From Enterobacter ludwigii (GTDB lineage: Bacteria; Pseudomonadota; Gammaproteobacteria; Enterobacterales; Enterobacteriaceae), in NCBI GenBank assembly GCA_900068845.1, contig CEFQ01000005.1, positions 740,475 through 804,474 on the forward strand: a DNA stretch of 64,000 bases. Reading direction: 5' to 3'. The notes beneath the pieces were generated by a model that saw only the letters and a program-made list of their open reading frames with translations, was not told where the DNA came from and did no database searches. Positions 31,837 through 41,904 of this stretch are shown here, piece by piece. Made by a program: the position numbers and the translations under genes. Numbering within the stretch: position 1 is the stretch's first letter; each line of letters starts with the position of its first letter.

Positions 31837-32915
31837 TACACCGTCCCCCGATGACGCAGAATAATGCTGAGGAAGAACGGCACGCCCACCAGCGAAGTTA
31901 CAATCCCCACCGGAATGATCACGCCGGGAATCAGGTTTTTCGATGCCACTGACGCCAGCGACAGCACCAGCGCACCGACCAGCGCACTGGCTGGCAGGTA
32001 ATAGCGGTGATCTTCACCAAACATCATGCGCGCAATGTGCGGCGCGACCAGACCAATAAAGCCAATCGGTCCGACAAACGCCACCGCCAGTGCAGAGAGA
32101 ATGCTGATGCGCAGCAGCGTCGCCAGGCGCAGACGGCGCACATCGATACCAAAGCTCACGGCGCGATCTTCGCCGAGGCGCAGTGCGGTCAGTTTCCAGC
32201 TACTGAGCATTGAGATGGGAATCAGGATGGCAAAGGCGGCGGTTAATACGCCGAGCTTTTCCCACGAAGCGCGCGCGAGGCTGCCCATGGTCCAGAATAC
32301 TAAGCCTTGCAGGGTATCTTCGCTGGCGATGAACTGCATCATCGATACCAGCGCGTTGAAAGTGAACACCAGCGCGATACCAAACAGCACCACGCCAGAG
32401 GTTGAAACTTTGGTCCAGCGCGTCACGCCATCCAGCATCAAGGCGGCGAACAACGCGAATACAAACGCGTTGGCGGAGATAAACCACTGATCCGGCACGC
32501 CAGGAATGCCGATACCGAGTACGATTGCCAGCGCCGCGCCGAAGGCCGCCGCCGACGAGACGCCGAGCGTAAACGGGCTGGCGAGCGGATTATTCAGAAT
32601 GGTTTGCATCTCTGCCCCGGCAAGGCCGAGGGAGAAGCCCACCACCACTGCCATCAATGCGTATGGTAAACGGATATCCCAGACGATGACGCGCGTGCCC
32701 GCATCGACCGCATCGGGATGCGTAAGCGTTTGCCATAAGGTATCGAGGGAGAGCCCAGCCGGGCCGAGCGTGAAATCAAGAATCACTGAGGCCAGTATCG
32801 CCAGCACCAGCACGCCAATCAACAACAGTCGCTGGCGCAGTACCTGACGATAACGTGTCATGGTATCGGTTTCGGGGCCGTTTTCCGCCAGCAACGTGGC
32901 ATCCGTGGTACGCAT
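31836..32915 (-). CDS. Iron-siderophore-type ABC transporter permease (FecCD family)
   Basis: Inner-membrane permease, about 359 residues from the ATG at 32915 (MRTTDATLL); ATG at 32927 or at 32861 are alternatives and the start is uncertain. Roughly ten hydrophobic helices; FecCD hallmarks are WDIRLPYALMAVVVG, GAEMQTILNNPLASPFTLG and GFIGLVAPHIARMMFG (coupling segment). A single permease gene implies a homodimer, unlike FecC/FecD heterodimers. Transcribed with the ATPase gene behind a Fur-like box. Confidence 0.87.
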   Translation of the reverse strand: MRTTDATLLAENGPETDTMTRYRQVLRQRLLLIGVLVLAILASVILDFTLGPAGLSLDTLWQTLTHPDAVDAGTRVIVWDIRLPYALMAVVVGFSLGLAGAEMQTILNNPLASPFTLGVSSAAAFGAALAIVLGIGIPGVPDQWFISANAFVFALFAALMLDGVTRWTKVSTSGVVLFGIALVFTFNALVSMMQFIASEDTLQGLVFWTMGSLARASWEKLGVLTAAFAILIPISMLSSWKLTALRLGEDRAVSFGIDVRRLRLATLLRISILSALAVAFVGPIGFIGLVAPHIARMMFGEDHRYYLPASALVGALVLSLASVASKNLIPGVIIPVGIVTSLVGVPFFLSIILRHRGTV

Positions 32916-32967
32916 TGTTCTACCCATTACGTGTCGAAATAATAACGGCAGCCACAATAGTGCAGGT

Positions 32968-32986
32968 GATAATAATTATCAATTAT
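32968..32986 (-). promoter_or_regulatory. Candidate Fur box upstream of the iron-type ABC genes
   Basis: GATAATAATTATCAATTAT reads as GATAAT-AATTAT-C-AATTAT, matching the three-hexamer (NATWAT) description of Fur sites; I count about 13 of 19 matches to the classical consensus. It lies 41-71 bp upstream of the likely permease starts. Confidence 0.65.
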
Positions 32987-33003
32987 ATCCAGGTAACAAA
33001 TGT

Positions 33004-33031
33004 TAAAAAAAAAGCGCGCATAATGCGCGCT
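33004..33031 (-). terminator. Intrinsic terminator downstream of lysP
   Basis: Stem AGCGCGCA / TGCGCGCT with loop TAA, followed on the minus strand by nine T residues. The single palindromic repeat at 33038-33062 lies between it and the lysP stop. Confidence 0.88.
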
Positions 33032-33037
33032 CTGTGT

Positions 33038-33062
33038 CGTAGGGTCGCCATTCATGGCGACC
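33038..33062. repeat. Single GTAGGGTCGCCATTCATGGCGACC palindrome after lysP
   Basis: One unit of the same family seen at 4592-4616 and 53918-53942, ending 9 nt from the lysP stop codon and in the same orientation relative to the gene. Confidence 0.8.
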
Positions 33063-33071
33063 ACTGGCGAC

Positions 33072-34538
33072 TCACTCTTTAAACGTTGGAAATTCCATTT
33101 CACTGTATTTCACGAAGCGTGAGCCGCGCGTCAGCTTGTAGCCCAACCAAATAATCAGGAACAGCGGCAGACCAATATAAGTCGCTGCTACGCCATACCA
33201 ATCAATGCGGTCGGCCAGGAACGCCTGATAGTTCTGGCCCAGTGTAATGATCAGACACAGAACGAAGGCGAAAATCGGTCCCAGCGGGAAGAAGCCGGAA
33301 CGGTAAGGCAAATCGGCCAGGCTGTTGCCCTGCGCGATATAACCGCGACGGAAGCGGTAATGGCTGATCGCGATGCCTAACCAGGCGATAAAGCCGGTCA
33401 TGCCTGAGGTGTTCAGCAACCACAAGTAGACTTCCTGGTTACCAAATTTTGAGCTCAGGAAGCACAATCCCGCCACCACGGTGGTCGCAATCAGTGCGTT
33501 ACGCGGCACGCCACCTTTCGACAATTTGCCAAAAATGCGTGGCGCTTTACCTTCGCGAGCCAGGTTGAACAGCATACGCGTTGAGGCGTACATGCCTGAA
33601 TTACCCGCCGACAACACCGCCGTTAAAATAACCGCGTTCATCACCGCCGCCGCAGACAGCAGACCGGCGTTCTGGAACACCAGCGTGAACGGGCTGATGG
33701 CGATATCGGTGACATCGTTATGCAGCAGCTTCGGATCGGTGTACGGCAAAATCAGGCTGATAATCAGAATGGCGAAGATATAGAACAGCAGAATGCGCCA
33801 GAACACCTGACGTACCGCGCGCGGAATGTTTTTGGCCGGATCTTGTGATTCACCTGCTGCAATACCGATCAGTTCGGTGCCCTGGAAGGAGAAGCCGACG
33901 ATCATCGCCACGCCAATCATCGCGGCAAAACCACCAGCAAACGGCGCTTCGCCCACGGTCCAGTTGTGCCAGCCGGCGTTTTCAGCACCGCGCATAATGC
34001 CGGTGATCATTAATACGCCAACCACGATAAAGATGATGACGGTGGTCACTTTGATCAGCGAGAACCAGTATTCCGCTTCGCCGAAGCCTTTGACTGAGAT
34101 GTAGTTGAGCAGGAACATCAGGCCGAGGAACAGCGCGCTCCAGATCCAGCCGGGCGTGTCCGGGAACCAGTAATTCATAACGAGCTGCGAGGCGACGAGG
34201 TCAACAGCGATGGTCACCGCCCAGTTGTACCAATAGTTCCAGCCCAGCGCGAAGCCGAAACCTTCTTCTACATATTTAGAGCCGTAAGTAGAGAAGGAGC
34301 CGGAAACCGGCATAAATGCCGCGAGTTCGCCAAGGCTGGTCATCAGGAAGTAAACCATCAGGCCAATCAGCGCATAGGAGAGCAGCGCGCCGCCAGGTCC
34401 AGCCTGAGAAATGGTGGCACCCGAGGCGACAAACAGGCCGGTGCCGATGGATCCACCAATGGCGATCATGGTGAGATGACGCGCTTTTAATTCACGGCGC
34501 AATCCAGGTTGTTGTGTTGTTTTTGAGTCATTATGCAT
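33072..34538 (-). CDS. lysP: Lysine-specific permease LysP
   Basis: Lysine:H+ symporter of the APC superfamily, inner membrane, about 12 helices, 488 residues (E. coli 489). Near-identical blocks include RRELKARHLTMIAIGGSIG, GFSFQGTELIGIAAGES and NTSGMTGFIAWLGIAISHYR. LysP also restrains the CadC acid-stress activator in E. coli. It is followed (in E. coli as here) by yeiE, yeiH and nfo. The ribosome site is weak. Confidence 0.97.
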   Translation of the reverse strand: MHNDSKTTQQPGLRRELKARHLTMIAIGGSIGTGLFVASGATISQAGPGGALLSYALIGLMVYFLMTSLGELAAFMPVSGSFSTYGSKYVEEGFGFALGWNYWYNWAVTIAVDLVASQLVMNYWFPDTPGWIWSALFLGLMFLLNYISVKGFGEAEYWFSLIKVTTVIIFIVVGVLMITGIMRGAENAGWHNWTVGEAPFAGGFAAMIGVAMIVGFSFQGTELIGIAAGESQDPAKNIPRAVRQVFWRILLFYIFAILIISLILPYTDPKLLHNDVTDIAISPFTLVFQNAGLLSAAAVMNAVILTAVLSAGNSGMYASTRMLFNLAREGKAPRIFGKLSKGGVPRNALIATTVVAGLCFLSSKFGNQEVYLWLLNTSGMTGFIAWLGIAISHYRFRRGYIAQGNSLADLPYRSGFFPLGPIFAFVLCLIITLGQNYQAFLADRIDWYGVAATYIGLPLFLIIWLGYKLTRGSRFVKYSEMEFPTFKE

Positions 34539-34674
34539 GTGTAAACGCTATGCTGGATAAAAATGAGGCGAGATTGTAGCAGCTAGCCCCAAGCTGTATA
34601 GCATTCACGTCGGGTTATTAGTTACCTTCATGATCGGCGAGAAATTATTAGCCGCAGCATAATGAAAGCCGCGA

Positions 34675-35541
34675 TTATTCGCGGCAATACGATAAGAAAC
34701 GGCTTAATGCTTTCGAGACATGCTTCTGTCGATGATGGATGCGATACAGCGTGCGCGTCAGGCGCGGCAAGGGGATCGCCACTTCCACTAGCGTGCCAGC
34801 GTCCAATAAGTCTTCAATCACCCGACGCGATAAACAGCTAATGCCCATGCCGTGACGCACGGCGTGCTTGATGGCTTCAGAGTTGCCCAACTCCATGCCG
34901 AGTTGAAACTTTGGCAGATGCGATAGCAGCAAATAATCGACGATTTCACGCGTACCTGAACCGCGCTCACGCAGAATCCACGGTGCGGCGGCGAGTGCTT
35001 CAAGGGTGATCGGCTGCTGCAGGATCGCCGCATCAGGCGCAGCAAACACCACCAGCTCATCTTCCAGCCATGGCTCGCTGATAATATCCAGCTCGTGGCA
35101 CGGCCCTTCAATCAGGCCGATATCGACACGAAAATCGGCCACCGCAGTGATGGCATCCTGACTGTTGCCCACGCTCAGTTCCAGCGGCAGCGCGGGGAAA
35201 TCACGGCGATAGGCGGCGATCATGCCTGGCAGCATATAATTGCCGATGGTACTGCTGGCAAACAGGCGAATCGCCCCGTTATCTTCTTTAAACAGTTGCT
35301 CGATTTCGCCCGCCTGCTCCATCAAGCCCACGGCGCGCGGATAGAGTAAACGACCATGCTCATTCACCACCAGCCGTTTGCCGACACGATCAAACAGCTG
35401 CACGCCGAGCTGGTTTTCCAAATCCGCTAGCGCAGCGCTTACCGCCGACTGCGACAGCGCCAACACCTGCGACGCCTGCGTGGTTGAGCCGCTTTTCAAC
35501 ACTTCGGTAAATACTTCAATCTGACGCAGCGTGATGTGCAT
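34675..35541 (-). CDS. yeiE: LysR-family regulator YeiE
   Basis: Regulator of 288 residues with an N-terminal HTH ([33 protein letters not shown]) and CysB-like effector domain. It matches E. coli YeiE, reported to regulate iron homeostasis and, in other genera, sulfite response and flagellar genes. It lies divergent from yeiH, the sulfate-exporter-like gene, with a 287-bp gap filled largely by a composite repeat. Confidence 0.93.
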   Translation of the reverse strand: MHITLRQIEVFTEVLKSGSTTQASQVLALSQSAVSAALADLENQLGVQLFDRVGKRLVVNEHGRLLYPRAVGLMEQAGEIEQLFKEDNGAIRLFASSTIGNYMLPGMIAAYRRDFPALPLELSVGNSQDAITAVADFRVDIGLIEGPCHELDIISEPWLEDELVVFAAPDAAILQQPITLEALAAAPWILRERGSGTREIVDYLLLSHLPKFQLGMELGNSEAIKHAVRHGMGISCLSRRVIEDLLDAGTLVEVAIPLPRLTRTLYRIHHRQKHVSKALSRFLSYCRE

Positions 35542-35648
35542 AGGCCACCCTCATCTATCACTTATTCCGGTTAATTATAAATATATTATCAATTTTACTT
35601 TTAAACCAGTGCGGCGCAGGCTTATGGCAGAGAGATAACGTAAGAAGG

Positions 35649-35818
35649 TCGGCATGAATGCCGTAATGCCACTCAATTAAGTAAATCATTGCCTGGTTAT
35701 GCAGGTGCGCATGAATGCGCACCCTACGAAACCCAGGTCTGTAAACGTATGGTCGCCATTCATGGTGACCGATTCACGCTTAACTGACGAGCATTACGGC
35801 ATGAATGCCGCCCCTACA
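35649..35818. repeat. Composite intergenic palindromic repeat between yeiE and yeiH
   Basis: Four units: CGGCATGAATGCCG (35650s), GGTGCGCATGAATGCGCACC (35704-35723), TGGTCGCCATTCATGGTGACC (35750-35770) and ACGGCATGAATGCCG (35796-35810). The stretch from ATTGCCTGGTTATGCAGG on is near identical to 4533-4616. It ends where the yeiH ribosome site (AGGAGAG) begins. The remaining part of the gap (35542-35648) is AT-rich and would hold the divergent promoters. Confidence 0.8.
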
Positions 35819-35828
35819 GGAGAGAAAT

Positions 35829-36875
35829 ATGGCTGAGTTAAGCGTCAATAAAACCCCGTTTCATCTGCATCATTGGCTGCCTGGTTTACTGCTGACTGCC
35901 GCGATTGCCGGTGGCGCTGGCTGGTTAGCCAATCAACCATGGCTAGCCGGTGCCGGATTCGGTGCGCTGACCTTAGCGATCATTTTAGGGATCGTGCTGG
36001 GCAACACGCTGTATCCGCCGCTTGCGGACACCTGTGACAGCGGCGTGCTGCTGGCGAAGCAGCGTTTGCTGCGCCTTGGCATCATTTTGTATGGCTTTCG
36101 CATTACCGTGCAGCAGATTGCCGATGTCGGTCTCAGCGGCGTGTTGATTGATGTGCTGGTACTCAGCTCGACGTTTCTGCTGACCTGCTTCATTGGCATT
36201 CGTCTGCTGAAGATGGATCGCGAAACCGTGTGGCTGATTGGTGCAGGCAGCAGCATCTGTGGCGCGGCGGCGGTGCTGGCGAGTGAACCTATCGTTAAAG
36301 CTGCGCCGTCAAAAGTGGCGGTGGCCGTGGCGACGGTGGTGCTGTTTGGTACCGTGGGCATCGTACTTTATCCGCTGCTGTGGTCTCTGCTGCCAACGGT
36401 CAGCGCGGAAAATTTCGGTATCTTCACCGGTTCTACGCTGCATGAAGTGGCGCAGGTTGTTGCTGCCGGGCATGCGATGGGCGCTGAGGCTGAAAACACT
36501 GCAGTGATTGCCAAGATGCTGCGTGTGATGATGCTGGCACCGTTTTTACTGATTCTCGGCAGCTGGCTGAAACGTCAGCGTAGTCACCGCGCGGCACCAC
36601 AACAATCTGTCAGTTTCCCATGGTTCGCCCTGCTGTTTATTGGGGTGGCACTGTTTAACTCGCTGCATCTACTGCCTGACAATGTGGTCGCCACACTGAA
36701 TCAGCTGGCGAATTTGCTGCTGGCGATGGCGATGGCCGCGCTGGGTTTGACCACCCGCTTCAGCGCCCTGAGACAAGCCGGCTTAAAACCGTTGCTGCTC
36801 GGATTAATGATGTTTGGCTGGTTGATTCTGGGCGGCGGAGCACTCAATGTGCTGGTGCAACATTTCATGGCGTAA
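35829..36875 (+). CDS. yeiH: YeiH/UPF0324 family putative sulfate exporter
   Basis: Inner-membrane protein of 348 residues with about ten helices. UPF0324 signatures: LGIILYGFRITVQQI, GAGSSICGAAAVLA and GSTLHEVAQVVAAG. E. coli YeiH is 349 residues; Pfam names the family putative sulfate exporter, with transport not proven for this member. ATG at 35829 (MAELSVNK) has AGGAGAG upstream; the frame extends 8 codons into the repeat but without support. nfo follows by 57 bp. Confidence 0.93.
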   Translation: MAELSVNKTPFHLHHWLPGLLLTAAIAGGAGWLANQPWLAGAGFGALTLAIILGIVLGNTLYPPLADTCDSGVLLAKQRLLRLGIILYGFRITVQQIADVGLSGVLIDVLVLSSTFLLTCFIGIRLLKMDRETVWLIGAGSSICGAAAVLASEPIVKAAPSKVAVAVATVVLFGTVGIVLYPLLWSLLPTVSAENFGIFTGSTLHEVAQVVAAGHAMGAEAENTAVIAKMLRVMMLAPFLLILGSWLKRQRSHRAAPQQSVSFPWFALLFIGVALFNSLHLLPDNVVATLNQLANLLLAMAMAALGLTTRFSALRQAGLKPLLLGLMMFGWLILGGGALNVLVQHFMA

Positions 36876-36932
36876 CGGCATCCGCTATGATGGACAGCTT
36901 TGCAGCAGCAATCGCCCAACCAGGAGAGCGGC

Positions 36933-37778
36933 ATGAAATATATCGGCGCACACGTCAGTGCATCAGGCGGCGTAGACCAGGCAGTCATCCGTGCCCACGA
37001 ACTCGAAGCCACAGCCTTTGCGCTGTTCACCAAAAACCAGCGCCAATGGCGCGCGGCGCCGCTTTCAGCAGAAGTCATTGATGCTTTCAAGACCGCCTGC
37101 GACCAGTACAACTTCTCTTCCGCACAGATTCTGCCGCACGATAGTTATCTGATAAATCTCGGCCATCCGGTGATGGAAGCGCTGGAAAAATCGCGTGATG
37201 CGTTTCTCGATGAAATGCAGCGTGCCGAACAGCTGGGTTTGACCTTGCTGAATTTCCATCCGGGGAGTCATCTTAAGCAGATTGAAGAAGAAGCCTGTCT
37301 CAAGCGCATCGCCGAATCGATCAACATTGCGCTGGATAAAACCAGCAGCGTGGTGGCGGTGATTGAAAACACCGCTGGCCAGGGTAGCAACCTCGGTTTC
37401 CGCTTCGAGCATCTCGCCACCATTATTGAACACGTGGAAGATAAGTCACGCGTTGGCGTGTGTATTGATACCTGCCACGCGTTTGCTGGCGGTTACGATC
37501 TGCGTAGCGAAGAAGCCTGCGTGGAGACGTTCAGCGAGTTCGAGCGCATTGTTGGCTTCCAGTATCTGCGCGGCATGCACCTCAATGATGCCAAGAGTAC
37601 GTTGGGCAGCCGCGTCGATCGCCACCACAGTTTGGGTGAAGGCAATATCGGTAAAACGGCGTTTAGCTGGCTGATGAAGGATAAGCGTTTCGACGGCATT
37701 CCAATGATTCTGGAGACCATTAATCCGGATATCTGGAAGGATGAAATTGCGTGGCTGAAGTCGGAGCAGCAGGGCTAA
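36933..37778 (+). CDS. nfo: Endonuclease IV Nfo
   Basis: Apurinic/apyrimidinic endonuclease of base-excision repair, 281 residues (E. coli 285). TIM-barrel with zinc ligands spread in [52 protein letters not shown] and LETINPD. ATG 36933 ([14 protein letters not shown]) has AGGAGAG at 5-nt spacing. In E. coli nfo belongs to the SoxRS regulon; no soxbox was identified here. Confidence 0.97.
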   Translation: MKYIGAHVSASGGVDQAVIRAHELEATAFALFTKNQRQWRAAPLSAEVIDAFKTACDQYNFSSAQILPHDSYLINLGHPVMEALEKSRDAFLDEMQRAEQLGLTLLNFHPGSHLKQIEEEACLKRIAESINIALDKTSSVVAVIENTAGQGSNLGFRFEHLATIIEHVEDKSRVGVCIDTCHAFAGGYDLRSEEACVETFSEFERIVGFQYLRGMHLNDAKSTLGSRVDRHHSLGEGNIGKTAFSWLMKDKRFDGIPMILETINPDIWKDEIAWLKSEQQG

Positions 37779-37791
37779 ACAGCACATAACG

Positions 37792-37818
37792 AAAAGGGAG
37801 CCGAGGCTCCCTTTTTTT
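37792..37818. terminator. Bidirectional terminator between nfo and fruA
   Basis: Stem AAAAGGGAGCC / GGCTCCCTTTT with a 2-base GA centre and T-runs available in both directions (seven T on the plus strand, four on the minus). Confidence 0.88.
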
Positions 37819-37831
37819 ACGTTTACCGGTG

Positions 37832-39544
37832 TTAAGCCGCTGCTTTCGCCAACTCTTCTTCCGGACGTTTCAGAATCGCATAGCCGAGACCCGCAATCGC
37901 CGTACCAATCACAATCGCCATCAGGTAACCCAGTACCGGCGTTATTGCGCCTGGAATCAGCAGTACGAACAGACCACCGTGAGGAGCCATCAGTTTGGCG
38001 CCAATCGCCATGGAAATTGCGCCCGTTACCGCACCGCCAACGATACAGCACGGCAGCACACGCATTGGGTCACGCGCTGCAAACGGAATCGCACCTTCCG
38101 AAATGAAGCACAAACCAAGCACCAACGCGGCTTTACCCCCTTCCTGCTGACCTTTGTTGAACTTACGACGCGCAACCAGCGTCGCCAGGCCCATCGCCAG
38201 CGGTGGCACCATACCGGCTGCCATAATCGCCGCCATCGGTGCGTAGGTTTGTGAACTCAGCAGGCCAACACCAAACGCATAGGCCACTTTATTCACCGGC
38301 CCCCCCATATCGGTACACATCATGCCACCGAGGATCGCTCCCAGCAGAACGGCGTTAGCTGTACCCATGTTGGCCAGCCAGGTTGTCAGGCCAGTCATGA
38401 TGCCGGCAACGGGCTTACCCACCACGTAAATCATCAGCAAACCGGTAATCAGGCTCGCCACCAACGGAATGATCAGTATCGGCTTCAACGCTTCCATACT
38501 CTGCGGCAGCTTCACTTTGCTGCTGAGCATCTTCGCGGCGTAACCGGCGATGAAACCGGCGATGATGCCTCCCAGAAAACCGGCGTTGATACTGGTTGCG
38601 ATCATGCCGCCAATCAGGCCAGGCGTCAGGCCCGGACGGTCAGCAATCGAGAAGGCAATGAAGCCCGCCAGCACCGGAACCATCAGGGCGAAGGCGCTGC
38701 CCCCCCCAATCTGCATTAACGCAGCGGCTAAGGTGCCTGGCTCTTTAAAGGCGGTGATACCAAAGGCGAATGACAGCGCAATGCTCAGACCGCCAGCGAC
38801 CACCATCGGCAGCATGTAAGACACGCCGGTCAGCAGGTGACGATACGCACCGGCTTTCTCTTTGCTGTCGCCCTGCGCGCTGGCGGCCTGATTGCCGCCT
38901 GGCTGATAAGTTTTCGCTTCTGCTTGTGCTTTATCCAGTTCCTGGGCGGTTTTCTTTAATGCCAGACTGGTTGAGGTGCGATACATCGGCTTGCCGGCAA
39001 ATTTCGCCAGATCCACATCAATGTCCGCCGCGACGATCACCAGATCGGCTGCCGCCACTTCTTCAGGCGTAATCGCGTTGCCTGCGCCGACAGAACCGCG
39101 GGTTTCCACTTTCACCCACCAGCCACGTTTGGTGGCTTCGGCCTGGATAGCTTCTGCGGCCATAAAGGTGTGGGCAACGCCCGTTGGACAGGCCGTAACC
39201 GCCACAATGCGTTTCTGCCCGCCACTCTGCGCTGCCGCAGGTGCAGATGCAGGTGCAGCGACGGTTGCTGCAGCCGGCTGCCAGGTTTTAGCATTCGCCT
39301 TGGCTTGATTAATGGACGCCAGCGGATCGCGCAGCGCCTGCTGCACATCGACTAGCGCGACAGATTTACCGGCTAGCTGCGCGTCGTTAGGCACGTTATG
39401 GCCGGCAACCAGCACCAGTTCAGCCTCGGCGGCATTGTCGGTCAACGTCAGGCCGGCTTGCGCCGCCGTTGCGCGAAGACGTTCCAGCGCCAGATGTCCT
39501 GATGCCAGTCCCAGTGAAGAATCTTTTATCAGCAGCGTTTTCAT
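37832..39544 (-). CDS. fruA: PTS fructose transporter subunit IIB'BC FruA
   Basis: Membrane permease that imports fructose as fructose 1-phosphate. The 570-residue protein has a vestigial N-terminal IIB' domain (1-85), an Ala/Pro linker, the active IIB domain with Cys119 in TACPTGVAHTFMAAEA, then the IIC membrane domain (about 230-560) with GGxGxGG-like runs and FISEGAIPFAARDP. Last gene of fruBKA, 16 bp after fruK. It contains an 8-base G run at 38700-38707 (minus strand). Confidence 0.96.
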   Translation of the reverse strand: MKTLLIKDSSLGLASGHLALERLRATAAQAGLTLTDNAAEAELVLVAGHNVPNDAQLAGKSVALVDVQQALRDPLASINQAKANAKTWQPAAATVAAPASAPAAAQSGGQKRIVAVTACPTGVAHTFMAAEAIQAEATKRGWWVKVETRGSVGAGNAITPEEVAAADLVIVAADIDVDLAKFAGKPMYRTSTSLALKKTAQELDKAQAEAKTYQPGGNQAASAQGDSKEKAGAYRHLLTGVSYMLPMVVAGGLSIALSFAFGITAFKEPGTLAAALMQIGGGSAFALMVPVLAGFIAFSIADRPGLTPGLIGGMIATSINAGFLGGIIAGFIAGYAAKMLSSKVKLPQSMEALKPILIIPLVASLITGLLMIYVVGKPVAGIMTGLTTWLANMGTANAVLLGAILGGMMCTDMGGPVNKVAYAFGVGLLSSQTYAPMAAIMAAGMVPPLAMGLATLVARRKFNKGQQEGGKAALVLGLCFISEGAIPFAARDPMRVLPCCIVGGAVTGAISMAIGAKLMAPHGGLFVLLIPGAITPVLGYLMAIVIGTAIAGLGYAILKRPEEELAKAAA

Positions 39545-39560
39545 TATCGCTCTCCTGCTG

Positions 39561-40499
39561 TTAGTTAACGGGTTGTAAGTCGACGCGCGCCATCATCGCG
39601 GCCAACTGGGTACGATCTTTAACGCCAACGTTGCTTTGGCTGACGGCCATCGCCGCCACTGCCGTCGCCAGACGCAGCGTGTGCTCGCTGGATTCACGCA
39701 TCAGCAAACCGTAAATCAGGCCGCCGACCATGGAATCTCCAGCACCCACGGTGCTAACGACTTCACAGGCGGGCGGTTTGGCGATCCATTCGCCGGAAGC
39801 ATTCACCCACAGCGCACCTTCCGCGCCGAGAGAAATCACCACATGCGCAATACCTTGCTCGCGCAGTTCATGCGCGGCACCAATCACGTCCTGCAGCGCA
39901 GGCAGTTTGCGACCGGCCCAAATTTCCAGCTCGCGGCGATTCGGTTTAACCAACCACGGCGCGGCTTTCAAACCGGCGACCAGCGCTTCACGGCTGCTGT
40001 CAAAGATGATGCACGGGCATAACGTGCGCAGATCGCTCATCCATTTGGTGAACGCTTCCGGTGCAACACCGGCTGGCAGGCTGCCGCTGACGCATACCAT
40101 GTCGAACTGGCCAAGCCAGGTGAGCGAGTCCGCAGTGAAGCGATCCCAATCCTGCGCAGTGACGTCAAAGCCTGAGAAGTTGAGATCGGTTACATCGCCG
40201 TCTTTTTCGGTCAGCTTTACGTTGATGCGCGTGCGGCCCTGCACCACCTGAAAGCGGTTAGCAATGCCGAGTTCGCTGAACAACTGTTGAAAGCCGTCCT
40301 GATTCTCTTTACCGAGGAAACCACCAACGGTGACATCGATACCCAAATCCTTCAGCACTTTGGCAACGTTAATGCCTTTACCCGCCGCATGCAGGCCAGT
40401 GGTTTTCACCAGGTTCACTTCGCCACGCTCGATCTCTGGCGTATATCCCACCAGATCGTAAGCCGGATTTAGTGTAATTGTTGCGACACGACGGCTCAT
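39561..40499 (-). CDS. fruK: 1-phosphofructokinase FruK
   Basis: Phosphorylates fructose 1-phosphate to fructose 1,6-bisphosphate; PfkB/ribokinase family, 312 residues as in E. coli. N-terminal [18 protein letters not shown] and [11 protein letters not shown]-terminal ATP/anion-hole motif [16 protein letters not shown] overlaps the fruB stop (ATGA, 40496-40499). In enterobacteria FruK is also reported to interact with Cra. Confidence 0.97.
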   Translation of the reverse strand: MSRRVATITLNPAYDLVGYTPEIERGEVNLVKTTGLHAAGKGINVAKVLKDLGIDVTVGGFLGKENQDGFQQLFSELGIANRFQVVQGRTRINVKLTEKDGDVTDLNFSGFDVTAQDWDRFTADSLTWLGQFDMVCVSGSLPAGVAPEAFTKWMSDLRTLCPCIIFDSSREALVAGLKAAPWLVKPNRRELEIWAGRKLPALQDVIGAAHELREQGIAHVVISLGAEGALWVNASGEWIAKPPACEVVSTVGAGDSMVGGLIYGLLMRESSEHTLRLATAVAAMAVSQSNVGVKDRTQLAAMMARVDLQPVN

Positions 40500-41626
40500 G
40501 CAACCCCCTCGCCTAAACCAGAGTTGATCGCTTCTTCAATCGCGTTCAGCGCTTGCTGTGCATCTTCGCCGCTGGCGGTAAAGCGCAGGCGATGGCCCTT
40601 TTTCACGCCCAGCGCGACGACTTTCATCAGGCTGCGGCCGTTAGCGGGTTTACCGCTGCCGTCGAGATTGGTCACGGTAATATCGCTGTTGAACTGTTTG
40701 ATCACGGTAACCAGCGCCGTGCCCGGACGTGCATGCAAACCGTGTTCGTTGCGGATGGTGAATTCTGCGGTCAGCAGTTCGGCGGCCTCATCGACTTCGC
40801 TGGTCAGCAGCGCCAGAATACCGGCCGCATCGGCCTTCAGCAGGCGTTCAGCTTTATTGGTCAGCAGCAGGTTGCTGAGATAGCCCAGCACTTCCAGCGG
40901 ACGCTGATCGTTAGCCGCGACAGTCAACAGCAGCGCGACGTTTTCGCCCTGATGCTGGAATGGCGCAGCCGCGCGGCTTACTGCCACAGCGCTGCCGAGA
41001 TTGCCGTTGACACTATCGCTCAGCCAGATTCCCTGACCCAGGCTCAGCGGTGCGCGGGAAATCACGTCAGCAATAAAAGAGGCATCCACTGCACCTGCGG
41101 CTTGCAGGCGACCGGCGTTCAATGCTTGTAGGGTGATTAAGTCGCTGGCTGCCACATCTACCGCAATCAGCGAGGTATCGAATTTGAATTCTGCCGCCTG
41201 ATTTTCGCCCATCAGCAGCGCGCGCAGATCCTCCGCCGAGGCGGTTTTCAGCTGTTCAGCAATGCTGTCATCGCTTAATACGTGAGTGAGCTGACGCAGC
41301 AATGCGAGGTGTTCATCCGATTTGGCGGCAATACCGATAGCAACATACGCCGTTTGCCCATCGCCCCAATCTACGCCCTGCGGGAACTGATAAACCTGTA
41401 CGCCGGTTTTCAGCACCAGGTCGCGGGTGTCAGTGGTCCCGTGCGGAATAGCAATACCGTTACCCAGGAAGGTGGTGGTTTGCTGTTCGCGCGCGAGCAT
41501 GCCGTTAACGTAACCTTCAGCCACATTGCCCGCAGCGGTTAATGCAGCGGCAACCTGGCGAATGGCCTCTTCTTTATTCTGTGCGTTAGCACCAGTATGA
41601 ATGGCCTGAACTTCGAGCTGGAACAT
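40496..41626 (-). CDS. fruB: PTS fructose diphosphoryl transfer protein FruB (IIA-FPr)
   Basis: Transfers phosphate from enzyme I to FruA. The 376-residue protein has an N-terminal IIA domain (about 1-145) with active His62 in [10 protein letters not shown], a central M domain, and a C-terminal HPr-like domain (from about 285) with active His298 in [15 protein letters not shown] ribosome site precedes the ATG. Two Cra operators lie upstream, so the operon should be repressed by Cra and induced by fructose 1-phosphate. Confidence 0.97.
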   Translation of the reverse strand: MFQLEVQAIHTGANAQNKEEAIRQVAAALTAAGNVAEGYVNGMLAREQQTTTFLGNGIAIPHGTTDTRDLVLKTGVQVYQFPQGVDWGDGQTAYVAIGIAAKSDEHLALLRQLTHVLSDDSIAEQLKTASAEDLRALLMGENQAAEFKFDTSLIAVDVAASDLITLQALNAGRLQAAGAVDASFIADVISRAPLSLGQGIWLSDSVNGNLGSAVAVSRAAAPFQHQGENVALLLTVAANDQRPLEVLGYLSNLLLTNKAERLLKADAAGILALLTSEVDEAAELLTAEFTIRNEHGLHARPGTALVTVIKQFNSDITVTNLDGSGKPANGRSLMKVVALGVKKGHRLRFTASGEDAQQALNAIEEAINSGLGEGVA

Positions 41627-41648
41627 ATCTCTCCTCGCTTGCTGTGTT

Positions 41649-41660
41649 GAATCGTTTCAG
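41649..41660. promoter_or_regulatory. Cra (FruR) operator, proximal
   Basis: TGAATCGTTTCA (minus strand TGAAACGATTCA) with flanking GC, one mismatch from the palindromic Cra consensus TGAAACGTTTCA, 22 bp upstream of fruB. Confidence 0.85.
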
Positions 41661-41714
41661 CTATAAAACAAAAAATGACGCTATGCAGCCTGGACTGGGC
41701 CGGAATAACAACGC

Positions 41715-41726
41715 TGAAACGTTTCA
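41715..41726. promoter_or_regulatory. Cra (FruR) operator, distal
   Basis: Perfect palindrome TGAAACGTTTCA inside GCTGAAACGTTTCAGG, 66 bp from the proximal site (centre to centre), an even number of turns roughly, as in E. coli fruB which also has two Cra sites. The rest of the gap to yeiW (to 41904) shows nothing else. Confidence 0.92.
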
Positions 41727-41904
41727 GGGAATATGGTACAGACCTGTGTAGCAGGCAAGAAAATGCGCGATCTGAATGGCAGATTTTTGATGTTCCGCAC
41801 ACTTCATGCTGGTTTTAAGATTTTTACTGGCTGGCAGGCTGATGCTTTTGCTGTAAAGAAAAAAGACATTACGCCAAATTCTTCAGCCTCGCGTCAGCTA
41901 ACGG

